Shown: one piece after another, positions 44,400 through 54,280 of the stretch | How the letters are laid out: every line of letters begins with the position of its first letter | Position numbering within the stretch: position 1 is the first letter of the stretch | DNA from: Brevibacterium gallinarum | GTDB taxonomy: Bacteria > Actinomycetota > Actinomycetes > Actinomycetales > Brevibacteriaceae | DNA: 64,000 nucleotides | Direction: 5' to 3' | Assembly (NCBI RefSeq): GCF_014836885.1 | Contig: NZ_JACSPY010000009.1 | Span: 1-64,000, forward strand | The notes under the pieces: generated by a model | The model's database searches: none | What the model was told of the DNA's origin: nothing | What the model saw: only the letters and a program-made list of their open reading frames with translations | Position numbers and translations under genes: made by a program

Positions 44400-45188
44400 A
44401 TGGCCGGATCCCCGCTCGGGTGGCTCTACCGCCTGTACGACCGCCGGGTCAAACGGCAGCTCGAGCACGGCGATGACGCTGCCGCGATCCCGCGTCACGT
44501 CGGGGTCATCACCGACGGCAACCGGCGCTGGGCCAAGGAGTTCGGCAAGACCACCGCTGACGGCCACCGGATGGGCGCAGGCAAGATCGTCGAATTCCTC
44601 GGCTGGTGCGAAGAGCTCGGCGTCGAGGTCGTGACCCTCTATGTGCTCTCGAAGGAGAACCTCGCCCGCTCCGCCGACGAGGTCGCGGCGCTGACCGAGA
44701 TCATCTCCGACCTCGTCGACCAGATCGCCGGCAAGCCGAGCGTGTCCGTCCAGCTCGTCGGTGACCTCGCCACCATTCCCGAACCCCTGCGCACGCGCCT
44801 GGCCGACGCGCAGGAGCGCTCGAATTCCGAGGGCCGCGACAAGCGCATGACCGTCAATGTCGCCGTCGGCTACGGCGGCCGGCAGGAGATCGTCAACGCC
44901 GTCAAGTGCCTGCTGCGCGAACACGCCGCAGCAGGGGAGAACATCGAGGAGATCATCGAGGCGCTGAGCGAAGACGAGATCTCCAAACACCTCTACACCA
45001 AGGGCCAGCCGGACCCCGACCTCATCATCCGCTCCTCAGGCGAACAGCGGCTGTCGGGCTTCATGATGTGGCAGTCGGCGTACTCGGAGTTCTACTTCTG
45101 TGAGGCCTACTGGCCCGACTTCCGCCGCACCGACTTCCTGCGCGCCGTGCGTGCCTACGGCAACCGCAACCGCCGCTTCGGGCGCTGA
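44400..45188 (+). CDS. uppS: Isoprenyl (cis-prenyl) transferase, UppS family
   Basis: A start ATG following AGGAG gives 262 residues. Asp39 in VITDGNRRWAKEFGK is the catalytic aspartate of the UppS family. The substrate region TLYVLSKENLARSADEV and the C-terminal signature DPDLIIRSSGEQRLSGFMMWQSAYSEFYF complete it. It condenses isopentenyl diphosphates in cis. Length and location fit the short-chain (Z)-farnesyl diphosphate synthase of the Rv1086 type as well as a longer-chain UppS; the chain length cannot be told from sequence. Confidence 0.93.
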   Translation: MAGSPLGWLYRLYDRRVKRQLEHGDDAAAIPRHVGVITDGNRRWAKEFGKTTADGHRMGAGKIVEFLGWCEELGVEVVTLYVLSKENLARSADEVAALTEIISDLVDQIAGKPSVSVQLVGDLATIPEPLRTRLADAQERSNSEGRDKRMTVNVAVGYGGRQEIVNAVKCLLREHAAAGENIEEIIEALSEDEISKHLYTKGQPDPDLIIRSSGEQRLSGFMMWQSAYSEFYFCEAYWPDFRRTDFLRAVRAYGNRNRRFGR

Positions 45189-45201
45189 GCCCTGACGCCG
45201 A

Positions 45202-45279
45202 GCCAACCCCGCCTCGGGCTCTCATACCGAGCCAACCACCGCCTCGGGCGTTCGCGCCGGGCCAACCACCGCCTCGGGC
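45202..45279. repeat. Three-copy ~30-bp tandem repeat after uppS
   Basis: GCCAACC(A/C)CGCCTCGGGC recurs at 45202, 45231 and 45261, with variable 11-13-bp spacers. Each copy contains CGCCTCGGGC, the dispersed element in opposite orientation. The array starts just after the uppS stop, ahead of the phoH promoter region. Between 45285 and 45474 the gap holds likely phoH promoter DNA; no gene is seen. Confidence 0.8.
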
Positions 45280-45474
45280 GCGGTGACGACACTCGGCAGG
45301 CGGATTCATCTGAGATTCACCTCCGCATCATGAGACGTCGGAGTGTCGGAGCGCACCACGGCGACTTCGGGTTCATAGATTGGAACCAGTTGGCTGACAC
45401 CAACCCGGAGTGTTCGACTCGTCGGGGAAGGATTGAGCTGGGGCACTTCGGCACACGATGCATAGGGGAGCCCC

Positions 45475-46782
45475 ATGGCCGCGATAAGCGACACCCACAC
45501 GTACGTGCTCGACACGTCGGTCCTGCTGTCTGACCCGCACGCAATGATGCGGTTCGCCGAGCACGAGGTGGTGATTCCGCTCATCGTCGTCAGCGAGCTC
45601 GAAGCCAAGCGCCACCACCCCGAGCTCGGTGTCACCGCCCGGCGCGCACTCAGCATCCTCGATGAGCTGCGCGAGGACTTCGGGCGCCTCGACGAGCCGC
45701 TGCCGATCGGCGACGACGGCGGATCGATCCGCGTCGAACTCAACCACATCGACGCCTCGACGATGCCGGTGGGCTTCGACCGCACCGAGAACGACACCCG
45801 CATCCTCGCCGTCGCCCGGAACCTGCAGGCCGAAGGCGATGACGTCATCGTCATCACCAAGGACGTGCCGATGCGCGTCAAGGCCTCAGCGGTCGGGCTC
45901 AAGACCGAGGAGTACCTCGCCGAACAGGCCACCGAATCCGGGTTCACCGGGCTGAGCACGCTTGATCTCGACGAAGCGCAGATGAACGAGCTGTTCGACT
46001 CCGGCGTCGTGCACACCGATGCGGTCGCCGACGAGATCGTCAACACCGGGCTTGTCATCTCCTCACCGCGCGGGTCTGGGCTCGGGCGGGTCTCAGCACC
46101 GAACACCGTCAAACTCGTCCGCGGCGATCGCGATGCCTTCGGCCTGCACGGCCGCTCGGCTGAGCAGCGCATCGCCCTCGACATGCTCCTCGACCCCGAT
46201 GTCGGGATCGTCTCCCTGGGCGGCCGGGCCGGGACCGGCAAGTCGGCGATGGCGCTCATGGCCGGTCTGCAGGCGGTGATGGAGGAGCGCACGCATAAGA
46301 AGATCATGGTCTTCAGGCCGCTGTATGCCGTCGGTGGGCAGAACCTCGGCTACCTGCCCGGCGCCGAGGCGGAGAAGATGAATCCGTGGGCCGAGGCGGT
46401 CTTCGACACGCTCGGGGCACTCGTCTCCAAGCACGTCATCGACGAGGTCATCGACCGCGGCATGCTGGAGATCCTGCCGCTGACCCACATCCGCGGCCGG
46501 TCGCTGCACGACGCGTTCGTCATCGTCGATGAGGCCCAGTCGCTGGAGCGCACGGTGCTGCTGACCGTGCTCTCGCGCATCGGGCAGAACTCCCGTGTCG
46601 TCCTCGCCCACGATGTCGCCCAGCGCGACAACCTGCGCGTCGGCCGCCATGACGGCATCGCCGCGGTCATCGAACAGCTCAAGGGGCACCCGCTCTTCGG
46701 CCACATCACGCTCACCCGTGCTGAGCGCTCGGCGATCGCCGACCTCGTCACCGGAGTGCTGGAGGACTCCTACGTCGCCTAG
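45475..46782 (+). CDS. phoH2: PhoH2 protein: PIN RNase fused to PhoH RNA helicase
   Basis: The 435-residue fusion has an N-terminal PIN nuclease ([19 protein letters not shown] with the first catalytic Asp; [33 protein letters not shown] with later acidic residues) and a C-terminal PhoH ATPase. The ATPase has Walker A GRAGTGKS at about 250-257 and the Walker B region [12 protein letters not shown]. The conserved linker [18 protein letters not shown] is present. PhoH2 proteins unwind and cut RNA; in mycobacteria the gene is autoregulated with a small upstream PhoAT peptide, but no obvious small ORF was seen here. A strong terminator follows. Confidence 0.94.
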   Translation: MAAISDTHTYVLDTSVLLSDPHAMMRFAEHEVVIPLIVVSELEAKRHHPELGVTARRALSILDELREDFGRLDEPLPIGDDGGSIRVELNHIDASTMPVGFDRTENDTRILAVARNLQAEGDDVIVITKDVPMRVKASAVGLKTEEYLAEQATESGFTGLSTLDLDEAQMNELFDSGVVHTDAVADEIVNTGLVISSPRGSGLGRVSAPNTVKLVRGDRDAFGLHGRSAEQRIALDMLLDPDVGIVSLGGRAGTGKSAMALMAGLQAVMEERTHKKIMVFRPLYAVGGQNLGYLPGAEAEKMNPWAEAVFDTLGALVSKHVIDEVIDRGMLEILPLTHIRGRSLHDAFVIVDEAQSLERTVLLTVLSRIGQNSRVVLAHDVAQRDNLRVGRHDGIAAVIEQLKGHPLFGHITLTRAERSAIADLVTGVLEDSYVA

Positions 46783-46799
46783 GCGACACACCCGAACGC

Positions 46800-46844
46800 G
46801 AGGGCCCGTCTCCCACCGCTGATTGCGGCGGGAGACGGGCCCTC
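46800..46844. terminator. Perfect terminator hairpin after phoH2
   Basis: GAGGGCCCGTCTCCC (46800-46814) pairs with GGGAGACGGGCCCTC (46830-46844) as a 15-bp stem. The internal loop adds CCGC/GCGG pairs around TGATT. It can end phoH2 and the minus-strand neighbour. Confidence 0.92.
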
Positions 46845-46896
46845 ATCCGGTGTCAAGGTGCGGCCGTACTGGCCGGATCGACGCCGAGTGCAATAT

Positions 46897-46991
46897 CCAG
46901 AGTGCTCGATGTGGTACTCAACGCAGGCGAAACCGGGATTTGGTAATCGTTGAGTACCATATCGAGAGTCGTCGAAGTGGTAGTCAACGCA
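46897..46991. repeat. Composite direct and inverted repeat 3' of the phoH2 terminator
   Basis: Two 29-bp direct repeats of the form AGAGT..TCGA.GTGGTA.TCAACGCA lie at 46897-46925 and 46963-46991. An inverted copy of the core, CGTTGAGTACCA (46948-46959), lies between them and pairs with TGGTACTCAACG (46912-46923). It lies in a convergent gap, so an operator role is unlikely; a small mobile or structural repeat is more plausible. Confidence 0.7.
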
Positions 46992-47011
46992 CATCCTCGC
47001 ATCTGGCCTGC

Positions 47012-48277
47012 TCAGACAGACGCCGGTGCCGGAACCTGTGCCGGCGCCTCGGCAGTGGTGTCTGCCGTCGCGGCGGCCGGGGTGCGGCGGATCAGCAGGT
47101 TGTTGGACACGAGCTTGAGGGTGCCGGCGATCGTCACGAGCTGGACGGTCAGCAGGCCGGCGAGGATCGCGAAGTACACCGCCGAGTTGCGCTCGACGAT
47201 GCCGGCACCGACGAGGCCAGCGTGCAGCCAGAAGAAGCCGAGCACACCGTAGGCCACACCGGGGCACACCAGACCGAACGAACCGGCAGAGGCCTCACGG
47301 CCGTAGACGAACCGGCGCAGGTAGCCGTTGCGGTTCATCGCCGCCTTGCCGAACATGAACACGACGGTCTGGAAGGCCAGCAGGACCGTGAGTACGACGA
47401 ACGGCACGAGCGTGGCGGTGCCGGGCTGCTCAGCACCGGCGAATCCGCTGAGGGTGGCGAAGCCGTGGAAGTCGCGCATGAACATGATGCCGAGCAGCGT
47501 GACGATCGGCACCGTCATCCACAGCGTCGGGCTGTTCTCGACACCGAGGCCGTGACGCAGCATCGAGGCGAAGCCGACGGGCACGACGAGGAGGAACAGT
47601 CCGATCGCAGCAGTGGCGAAGACGAGCGAGCCGATGAAGCCGATGACGACGGTCGCCTGCACGGTGCTCATCGCCGCCGAGGCGGAGAAGCCGACAGCGA
47701 TCATCGCGAGAGCGAAGACAGCCAGCAGCTGGTTGAGGCCGTTGTTCTTCTCCATCGCGAAGCCCTCGCCGGTGAGAATCCGGCCGAGGTAGTCCTTGAG
47801 GGTGCGGAAGGCGAGCCAGCCGACGGCGGCGAAGGCTGCGAGGGCGAGCGGGAAGAGGTATTCGATGACGTTCCACAGGCCCGGGATGAGGGTCGCGGAG
47901 GTGACGAAGAGGGTGTTGATCGTCATGCCGAGCGTCAGCGGCACGGCCATCAGGGTGACCCGGGCGTTCGAGCCGAGCAGTCCCTGGTAGGCGGGGGTGC
48001 GCTTGAAGATCGCGAGTTCGCTGAGGTTCCAGGCCAGCAGGCCCAGGTGGCCGAGGGCGAAGACGCTCATGCCGACATAGGCGATGGCGATCGCCGCCTG
48101 CATGGCGACCGGGCCGGTGGCCCAGGCGGCGGCGATGGACTCGAAGGTCGGGATCGGGGTCTGCGGGTGCGGGGTGAGGAACATGAAGTACATGAAGAAG
48201 AACACCGACGTGCCTCCGAAGCCGAGGGCGGCCAGGAAGTAGAGCGGGGAGTACTTCTCTCCGAGATTGCGAATCAT
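47012..48277 (-). CDS. Polytopic membrane protein under a CstR/CsoR-type operator
   Basis: The ATG after AAGGACGCACC gives 421 residues (MIRNLGEKYSPLYFLAALGF) with about ten hydrophobic segments and a Pro/Ala/Thr-rich tail. It has few charged residues within the membrane part and no ATPase or flavin motif. The family is not recognised with confidence. It is preceded by a perfect ATACCCC/GGGGTAT palindrome of the CsoR-CstR class (48347-48362) plus an imperfect half copy (48311-48326). This suggests control by a persulfide- or copper-sensing repressor, so the protein may handle a sulfur compound or metal. The regulator gene itself is not visible in the window. Confidence 0.55.
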   Translation of the reverse strand: MIRNLGEKYSPLYFLAALGFGGTSVFFFMYFMFLTPHPQTPIPTFESIAAAWATGPVAMQAAIAIAYVGMSVFALGHLGLLAWNLSELAIFKRTPAYQGLLGSNARVTLMAVPLTLGMTINTLFVTSATLIPGLWNVIEYLFPLALAAFAAVGWLAFRTLKDYLGRILTGEGFAMEKNNGLNQLLAVFALAMIAVGFSASAAMSTVQATVVIGFIGSLVFATAAIGLFLLVVPVGFASMLRHGLGVENSPTLWMTVPIVTLLGIMFMRDFHGFATLSGFAGAEQPGTATLVPFVVLTVLLAFQTVVFMFGKAAMNRNGYLRRFVYGREASAGSFGLVCPGVAYGVLGFFWLHAGLVGAGIVERNSAVYFAILAGLLTVQLVTIAGTLKLVSNNLLIRRTPAAATADTTAEAPAQVPAPASV

Positions 48278-48310
48278 GGTGCGTCCTTGGGTCAGCGGGG
48301 AACAGCCCGA

Positions 48311-48362
48311 ATGCCCCCTGGGGTATAGCTGCACGATCACCATACCATACCCCTAGGGGTAT
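48311..48362. promoter_or_regulatory. CsoR/CstR-type operator upstream of the membrane protein
   Basis: ATACCCCTAGGGGTAT (48347-48362) is a perfect 16-bp palindrome with the ATACCC...GGGTAT arms typical of CsoR-superfamily, especially CstR-like, operators. A second imperfect copy, ATGCCCCCTGGGGTAT, lies at 48311-48326. Both fall in the leader of the minus-strand gene that starts at 48277. A pair of operators suggests cooperative tetramer binding. Confidence 0.7.
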
Positions 48363-48472
48363 CAATCTGTGTGATCCCGGAACGCAGCAGCGCCCCGCAG
48401 ATCCCGGTGGTCCAGGACTGCGGGGCGCCGTGGCGTCAGCTCAGCTCAGGCGCGTGCGCCTGCCGGCTGGGC

Positions 48473-49876
48473 TCAGGTGTAGGAGCCGATCATCGTCGAG
48501 ACGTCGAGGGCCTTGTCGAGGTCCTCTTCGCTGATCGAGCCGTCCTCGACGAAGCCGAGGTCGATGGTGGCCTCCTTGACGGTCATCTTGTTGGCCACGG
48601 CGTGCTTGGCGATCTTGGCAGCAGCCTCGTAGCCGATGACCTTGTTGAGCGGGGTGACGATCGACGGTGAGGCCTCGGCGAGGAATCGGCAGCGCTCCTC
48701 ATTGGCGGTCAGCCCGTTGATCATCTTCTCGGCCATGACAGTCGAGATGTTGGCGATGAGGCGGATCGACTCGAGCAGGTTGGCGGCCATCACCGGGATG
48801 CCGACGTTGAGCTCGAAGGCGCCGTTGGTGCTCGAGAGCGCGACGGTCGTGTCGTTGCCGACGACCTGGGCCATCGCCTGGATCGCGGCCTCGCAGATGA
48901 CCGGGTTGACCTTGCCGGGCATGATCGACGAGCCGGGCTGCAGGTCCGGGATGTGCAGCTCGCCCAGGCCGGTGTTCGGTCCCGAGCCCATCCACCGCAG
49001 GTCGTTGTTGATCTTCATGTACGAGTACGCGATCGTGCGCAGCTGCCCGGAGACCTCGATGAGTCCGTCACGGTTGGCCTGGGCCTCGAAGTGGTTGCGT
49101 GCCTCGGTGATCGGCAGACCGGTCTGCTCGGCGAGCAGTTCGACGACGCGGGAGGAGAAGCCGTCGGGGGTGTTGATGCCGGTGCCCACTGCGGTGCCGC
49201 CCTGTGGGACCTCGGCCACGCGCGGCAGGGAGGCCTCGATGCGCTCGATGCCGTAGCGCACCTGCGCGGCGTAGCCGCCGAACTCCTGGCCGAGCGTCAC
49301 CGGGGTGGCGTCCATCAGGTGGGTGCGCCCGGACTTGACGATGTCCTTGAATTCCTTGGCCTTGGCCTCGATGCTGGCGGCGAGCTTCTCCATCGCCGGC
49401 TTGAGCTCGTGGACCAGAGCGGAGGTCACAGCGACGTGGACGGAGGTGGGGAAGACGTCGTTGGAGGACTGCGAGGCGTTGACGTGGTCGTTGGGGTGGA
49501 CCTCGACGCCTTCGCCTGCGAGGGCCTTCGTCGCCAGGGTGGCGAGCACCTCGTTGGTGTTCATGTTCGACGAGGTGCCCGAACCGGTCTGGAACACATC
49601 GATGGGGAAGTGGGCGTCGTGTTCGCCGGCGATGACCTCATCCGCAGCAGCCTGGATGGCGTTGGAGCGGGTCGCGTCGAGGACGTCGAGCTCCTCGTTG
49701 GCGCGCGCGGCGGCCTTCTTCACCTGGGCCAGAGCGGCGATGTGCTGGCGTTCAAGCGTCTTGCCCGAGATCGGGAAGTTCTCGACTGCGCGCTGGGTCT
49801 GGGCGCGGTAGAGGGCGTCGGCGGGGACCTTGACCTCGCCCATGGTGTCGTGTTCGATGCGGAACTCTTGTGCCAT
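48473..49876 (-). CDS. fumC: Fumarase class II
   Basis: The ATG with AAGGAGA upstream gives 467 residues. Family signatures are present: [15 protein letters not shown], the proton-abstracting region [13 protein letters not shown], the active-site motif [16 protein letters not shown], and the C-terminal [16 protein letters not shown]. It interconverts fumarate and malate in the TCA cycle. Its position between the DUF4245/glpX genes and the beta carbonic anhydrase mirrors M. tuberculosis (Rv1098c-Rv1099c), with the carbonic anhydrase inserted. Confidence 0.97.
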   Translation of the reverse strand: MAQEFRIEHDTMGEVKVPADALYRAQTQRAVENFPISGKTLERQHIAALAQVKKAAARANEELDVLDATRSNAIQAAADEVIAGEHDAHFPIDVFQTGSGTSSNMNTNEVLATLATKALAGEGVEVHPNDHVNASQSSNDVFPTSVHVAVTSALVHELKPAMEKLAASIEAKAKEFKDIVKSGRTHLMDATPVTLGQEFGGYAAQVRYGIERIEASLPRVAEVPQGGTAVGTGINTPDGFSSRVVELLAEQTGLPITEARNHFEAQANRDGLIEVSGQLRTIAYSYMKINNDLRWMGSGPNTGLGELHIPDLQPGSSIMPGKVNPVICEAAIQAMAQVVGNDTTVALSSTNGAFELNVGIPVMAANLLESIRLIANISTVMAEKMINGLTANEERCRFLAEASPSIVTPLNKVIGYEAAAKIAKHAVANKMTVKEATIDLGFVEDGSISEEDLDKALDVSTMIGSYT

Positions 49877-49980
49877 CGTGTCTCCTTGTCTCATGTGCGC
49901 CCCTGGGCGGGGCTGGTCGGCCGTTCCCGAGGCGGTGGGTGCCGGGATGGCGTCAGATGCAGAATGCAGGTGGTTACTCG

Positions 49981-50646
49981 TTACTGGTTGCTGGCGTGGG
50001 CGGGGTCGGCGCGCGGGACGCGCGGGGGCTGGGCGCCCATCCGGCTGACGACCTTCACCCGGCCGTCGGCGAGGTGGTAGGTCAGTCCGAGCATGACGAG
50101 CCGGCCCTCTTCGACGGCGGCGCGCAGGATCGCTGAGCGCTGGTAGAGGCGCTTGACGGTGTCGACGGTGTTCTGCGCGACCGTGCTGTTGACGTCGGTG
50201 CGGCCGGCTGCGCGGGCGTGGACGACGGCCGGCAGCAGGCGGGCGACGACATCGGAGATGAACCCGTCAGGTGTCTGCCCGGAGTCGAAGGACTCGATCG
50301 TGGCGGTGATCGCCCCGCAGTTATCGTGGCCGAGCACGACGAGCAGGGGAGTGCCGAGGACCTCGACGCCGTATTCGAGGCTGCCGAGGGTGACGGAGTC
50401 GGTGACCTGGCCAGCGGTGCGCACGACGAACATGTCGCCGAGACCGACGTCGAAGATCATCTCGGCGGCCACACGCGAGTCCGAACAGCCGAACAGCGTG
50501 GCGAATGGCGCCTGGGCGGTCTTGAGATCCTCCCGGCGCACAGCGTCCTGGTTCGGGTGCTGCGGGGTGCCGGCAACGAAGCGTTCGTTGCCGTCCATGA
50601 GCCGGAGGAACGCGGCGGCTGGGGAGCTGTATTCGCTTTCGGGCAT
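49981..50646 (-). CDS. Beta-class carbonic anhydrase
   Basis: The 221-residue enzyme has the zinc ligands Cys54 (CSDSR), His107 and Cys110 (GHDNCG), with the catalytic Asp56-Arg58 dyad in CSDSR. It is therefore a canonical beta carbonic anhydrase, expected to hydrate CO2 for carboxylation reactions. The ATG shares one base with the glpX stop (TGATG), so the two are translated together. A gamma-type relative is at 31115-31687. Confidence 0.95.
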   Translation of the reverse strand: MPESEYSSPAAAFLRLMDGNERFVAGTPQHPNQDAVRREDLKTAQAPFATLFGCSDSRVAAEMIFDVGLGDMFVVRTAGQVTDSVTLGSLEYGVEVLGTPLLVVLGHDNCGAITATIESFDSGQTPDGFISDVVARLLPAVVHARAAGRTDVNSTVAQNTVDTVKRLYQRSAILRAAVEEGRLVMLGLTYHLADGRVKVVSRMGAQPPRVPRADPAHASNQ

Positions 50647-51773
50647 CAGACCAGCCCCCGGCGAGCGGCCTCTTCTGCGGCCTCGACGTAGGAGTCCATC
50701 TTCGCCATCTTGTGCTCGGCGTTGACCGTGCGCACGGTGCCGGAGCGCGAGCGCATGACCAGTGAGTGGGTCAGCACATGCTGGCCGGTGTAGCGCACCC
50801 CGTCGAGCAGGTCGCCTTCGGTGATGCCGGTGGCCACGAAGTAGGTGTTGTCACCGGTGACGAGCTCATCGGTGTTGAGCACCGCATCGGGGTCGAGACC
50901 GGCGTCGACGGCGTTCTGCCGCTCCTGTTCGGACTGCGGCCACAGGCGGCCCTGGATGACACCGCCCATCGCCTTGATCGCACACGCGGTGATGATCCCT
51001 TCAGGGGTGCCGCCGATGCCCATGAGCATATCGATGCCGGTGCCCGGGCGGGAGGCGGCGATGGCACCGGCGACGTCGCCGTCGCTGATGAGGCGGATGC
51101 GCGCACCAGCCTGGCGGACCTCGTCGATGAGGTGCTCGTGGCGGGGCCGGTCGAGGATGACGACGGTGACCGAGGAGTTGTCCTTGCCTTTGCCCTTGGC
51201 CTTGGCAACTCGGCGGATATTCTCGGCCACCGGCAGGCGCAGGTCGACGAAGTCAGCGGCCTCAGGGCCGGTGACGAGCTTCTCCATGTAGAACACCGCA
51301 GACGGGTCGTACATGGCTCCGCCTTCGCTGACGGCCATGACGGAGATGGCGTTGGGCATGCCCTTGGCGGTCAGGGTGGTGCCGTCGATCGGGTCGACGG
51401 CGACATCGACGCGCGGTCCCCGTCCGCTGCCGACGGGCTCGCCGTTGTACAGCATCGGCGCTTCGTCCTTCTCGCCCTCGCCGATGACGACGGTGCCGGT
51501 CATCGAGACGGTGGAGATGACATTGCGCATCGCGGCCACGGCTGCGCCGTCGGCTGCGTTCTTGTCCCCGCGGCCCACCCACGGGGCGGCAGCGAGAGCA
51601 GCTGCCTCGGTGACGCGGACGAGCTCGAGGGCGAGGTTGCGGTCGGGGCCGCTTTCGTCCTGCTGCAGCCGGCGGGACCATTCATCGGTCACAGCCACCG
51701 GCGGGGTCTCTGCCCGGCCTCCGGAGTGGTGGGCTTTTTCCTCTGTCGGATTCTCAGACGGGGTCTCAGTCAT
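50646..51773 (-). CDS. glpX: Class II fructose-1,6-bisphosphatase
   Basis: The 375-residue protein has GlpX family signatures: [17 protein letters not shown] (metal Glu/Asp residues), [17 protein letters not shown], and [12 protein letters not shown]-like [14 protein letters not shown]. It is the gluconeogenic fructose-1,6-bisphosphatase of Actinobacteria. The N-terminal ~30 residues are polar and Ser/Glu-rich, longer than in some homologues. It heads a 3' group with beta carbonic anhydrase (1-nt overlap). Confidence 0.96.
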   Translation of the reverse strand: MTETPSENPTEEKAHHSGGRAETPPVAVTDEWSRRLQQDESGPDRNLALELVRVTEAAALAAAPWVGRGDKNAADGAAVAAMRNVISTVSMTGTVVIGEGEKDEAPMLYNGEPVGSGRGPRVDVAVDPIDGTTLTAKGMPNAISVMAVSEGGAMYDPSAVFYMEKLVTGPEAADFVDLRLPVAENIRRVAKAKGKGKDNSSVTVVILDRPRHEHLIDEVRQAGARIRLISDGDVAGAIAASRPGTGIDMLMGIGGTPEGIITACAIKAMGGVIQGRLWPQSEQERQNAVDAGLDPDAVLNTDELVTGDNTYFVATGITEGDLLDGVRYTGQHVLTHSLVMRSRSGTVRTVNAEHKMAKMDSYVEAAEEAARRGLV

Positions 51774-51901
51774 GTCTTCATTGTGCCATTAGTGGCCGCG
51801 CGTGGATGGCGCGGGTGAGGCGCTGTCTGCGGTTTTGTGCCCGGGCGCGGGCCGGGGGACAATGGATCGGCTGACAATCGTGTTCGACATCAGGTGAGGC
51901 A

Positions 51902-52486
51902 GTGGCACAGCAACAGACGCAACCACCCCGCGGCGAGAACGTCCGGGCTCTCAAGCTCAGCTCGAACTGGGTCAATATGGTCATTGCGCTCGGGGCCTGT
52001 CTCGTGGTCGTCCTCATCGGCTTGGCCTTCGTGCCGGAGCCCAAGGAGGGCCAGTTCGAACGCGAGGTCGATTACGAGACGATCGCCGAATCGGTCAAGA
52101 CCCGCGCCGAGTTCCCGGTTGTCGTGCCGACGCTGCCGGAGGGCTGGATGGCCAATGAGGCGATGTTCAAGCCGATGGGCGCCCCTGCCTATGACACCTG
52201 GTATCTCTCCTCGGTCGGACCGCAGCGCGGCTGGATGACCCTGCGTCAGGCCGATGGCGATGAGCGCTGGGTGGAATCGGAGCTCGACGGCTTCGTCGAG
52301 GTCAGCACCAGCGACATCGACGGTGTCGCCTTCACCTCCTATGACGGGCCAGACGGCAAGCAGGCGCTGGTCGGTCAGCTCGATGGCAGCACCGCTGTGC
52401 TCATCGGCCGTGCCGATGCGCAGACCTATGAGTTCTTCGCCAAGCAGGCCGTCGAACAGGCCGGCCCGGAACAGGCCGGCCCGTAA
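51902..52486 (+). CDS. DUF4245 membrane protein
   Basis: A GTG start (VAQQQTQPPRGENVRALKLS) gives 194 residues. It has one membrane segment (about 23-43, NWVNMVIALGACLVVVLIGL) and an external beta-rich domain with TRAEFPVVVPTLPEGWMANEA and YDTWYLSSVGPQRGWMTLRQ. This is the DUF4245 arrangement found divergent from glpX in Actinobacteria. No function is known. The tail carries a short duplication, EQAGPEQAGP. Confidence 0.88.
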   Translation: MAQQQTQPPRGENVRALKLSSNWVNMVIALGACLVVVLIGLAFVPEPKEGQFEREVDYETIAESVKTRAEFPVVVPTLPEGWMANEAMFKPMGAPAYDTWYLSSVGPQRGWMTLRQADGDERWVESELDGFVEVSTSDIDGVAFTSYDGPDGKQALVGQLDGSTAVLIGRADAQTYEFFAKQAVEQAGPEQAGP

Positions 52487-52546
52487 CAATCCGGCCCACA
52501 GGGTTGACCAGCCAGCCTGAAGCCGCCCCCTGCTGAGGACCGGAGC

Positions 52547-52804
52547 CTATCCTTCGGCCTTCTCCTCACGGGCGGCCTGCGCCTGTTCGAGCTTCCTGCG
52601 GGCTCCATCGAGCCACGCCTGGCAGTGATCGGCCAGCGCTTCGCCGCGCTCCCACAGCCGCAGCGACTCCTCCAACGGCAGGTTCCCCGCCTCCAGCGAG
52701 CGCACGGTGGAGACGAGCTCTTCGCGCGCCTGCTCATAGGACAGCCCCGACACGTCGAGGTGTTCGGCGGTGGGCTCTGCGGTGGTCGTGTTCTTCTCAG
52801 CCAT
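52547..52804 (-). CDS. xseB: Exodeoxyribonuclease VII small subunit
   Basis: The 85-residue XseB has the typical helix LSYEQAREELVSTVRSLEAGNLPLEESLRLWERGEALADHCQAWLDGARRKLEQ. It forms the ExoVII complex with XseA, which is encoded just upstream on the same strand and separated by 62 nt. ExoVII degrades single-stranded DNA and processes repair intermediates. Confidence 0.95.
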   Translation of the reverse strand: MAEKNTTTAEPTAEHLDVSGLSYEQAREELVSTVRSLEAGNLPLEESLRLWERGEALADHCQAWLDGARRKLEQAQAAREEKAEG

Positions 52805-52866
52805 TACGGTCCTTTCGGAATGCTTCGTCAGTCAGTCGGGGAGCGGTCTGCCGCACCGGGGTGGTC

Positions 52867-54171
52867 TCAGTCGAGGGTGTCGGGCCCGGGTGCGTCTGGG
52901 TGGATGGTGGTGACGTCGGCGTCGAAGCGGCCGCGGGCCAGGCGCACATGGACACCGTCACCGGTGGAGAGCTCTGCGGCGTCGCGGACGGCTGATCCGT
53001 CTGCTGTCTGTACGACGGCGTAGCCGCGCTCCAGGGTGCTCAGCGGGGACAGCGCGCGCACCTGGGCGCGCAGGTGCTCAACGTGGGCAGCACCCTGGGT
53101 CAGGGCGCTGCGCTGTGCCTGGCGGGCGCGGGTGATGAGGGTGGCAAGCTCGTCTTCGCGGGCGCTCACCATCGTCATCGGCTGGGCCATGACCGGCCGG
53201 GAGCGGACACTGTCGAGCCCTGCCTGCTCGCTGCGCAGCAGGCGGTCGAGCGCGCCGTCGAGGCTGGCGCGCGCCTGGAGTAAGTCCATGCGCTCTTCGT
53301 GGATATCGGGCACCAGGCGCTTGGCCGCGTCGGTCGGGGTGGAGGCGCGCAGATCGGCGACATCGTCGAGGATCGGCCGGTCGGCCTCATGCCCGATCGC
53401 GGAGACCACCGGGGTGCGGGCGGCGAACACGGCGCGGATGAGCGACTCGTTCGAAAACGGCAGCAGATCCTCCAGGCTGCCGCCGCCGCGGGCGATGACG
53501 ATGACATCGACAGCCGGATCAGCATCGAGCTCAGCCAGGGCGGCACGCACCTGCGGGACCGCATCCGGGCCCTGGACTGCGGTGTTGCGGATCTCGAACT
53601 CGGCAGCCGGCCAGCGCAGGTGGGCGTTGCGCACCACGTCCTTCTCCGCATCGGAGTTCCGGCCGGTGATGAGCCCGATCCGGTTCGGCAGGAACGGCAA
53701 CGGCTGCTTGAGATCCGGGTCGAAGAGCCCCTCCTCAGCCAGGGTGCGGCGCAGCTTCTCCAACCGGGCGAGCAGCTCACCGAGGCCGACGGGCCTGATG
53801 TCATTGGCGCGCATCATCATCCGTCCGGCCTTGAGCCAGAAGTCGGCCTTGACGTTGACGACGACACGCGAGCCCTCGCTCAGGGGTGTCTCGACCCGGT
53901 CGAGGACGTTGCTGAACACCTGGACCGGCAGCGACATCTCCTCATCGGTGTCGCGCAGGGTGAGGTAGCTGACCTTGCCGCGGCGGTTGAACTCGATGAC
54001 CTGCGCCTCGATCCACACCGCCGACATCCGGTCGATGTAGCTCTTGATGTTGCGGCTGAGCAGGCTGAGCGGCCACGGGTTGTCCGGGGTCGTCTCGGCT
54101 GCCTTGCGCGGCAGCTCCTCGATCGGTTTCTGGCCGAGGGTGCCGGGGGTGCCGCTGATCCGCTGTGCCAC
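52867..54171 (-). CDS. xseA: Exodeoxyribonuclease VII large subunit
   Basis: A GTG start with GGAAGGAG seven bases upstream gives 434 residues. The N-terminal OB-fold ([42 protein letters not shown]) is followed by the catalytic domain with [58 protein letters not shown] and a long coiled-coil. The upstream start at 54339 is rejected because it would run into ispH and lacks a ribosome site. It is the nuclease core of ExoVII. Confidence 0.95.
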   Translation of the reverse strand: MAQRISGTPGTLGQKPIEELPRKAAETTPDNPWPLSLLSRNIKSYIDRMSAVWIEAQVIEFNRRGKVSYLTLRDTDEEMSLPVQVFSNVLDRVETPLSEGSRVVVNVKADFWLKAGRMMMRANDIRPVGLGELLARLEKLRRTLAEEGLFDPDLKQPLPFLPNRIGLITGRNSDAEKDVVRNAHLRWPAAEFEIRNTAVQGPDAVPQVRAALAELDADPAVDVIVIARGGGSLEDLLPFSNESLIRAVFAARTPVVSAIGHEADRPILDDVADLRASTPTDAAKRLVPDIHEERMDLLQARASLDGALDRLLRSEQAGLDSVRSRPVMAQPMTMVSAREDELATLITRARQAQRSALTQGAAHVEHLRAQVRALSPLSTLERGYAVVQTADGSAVRDAAELSTGDGVHVRLARGRFDADVTTIHPDAPGPDTLD

Positions 54172-54280
54172 GCCGGGACTCCTTCCATGTACTGCTGTGC
54201 AGTCTAACGGGAGGGACAGACACCGCCGCCGGTGCAGCACAGCGTGGCCTTTGTGGTGGTGTTCAGCCAAGCCGCCTACC

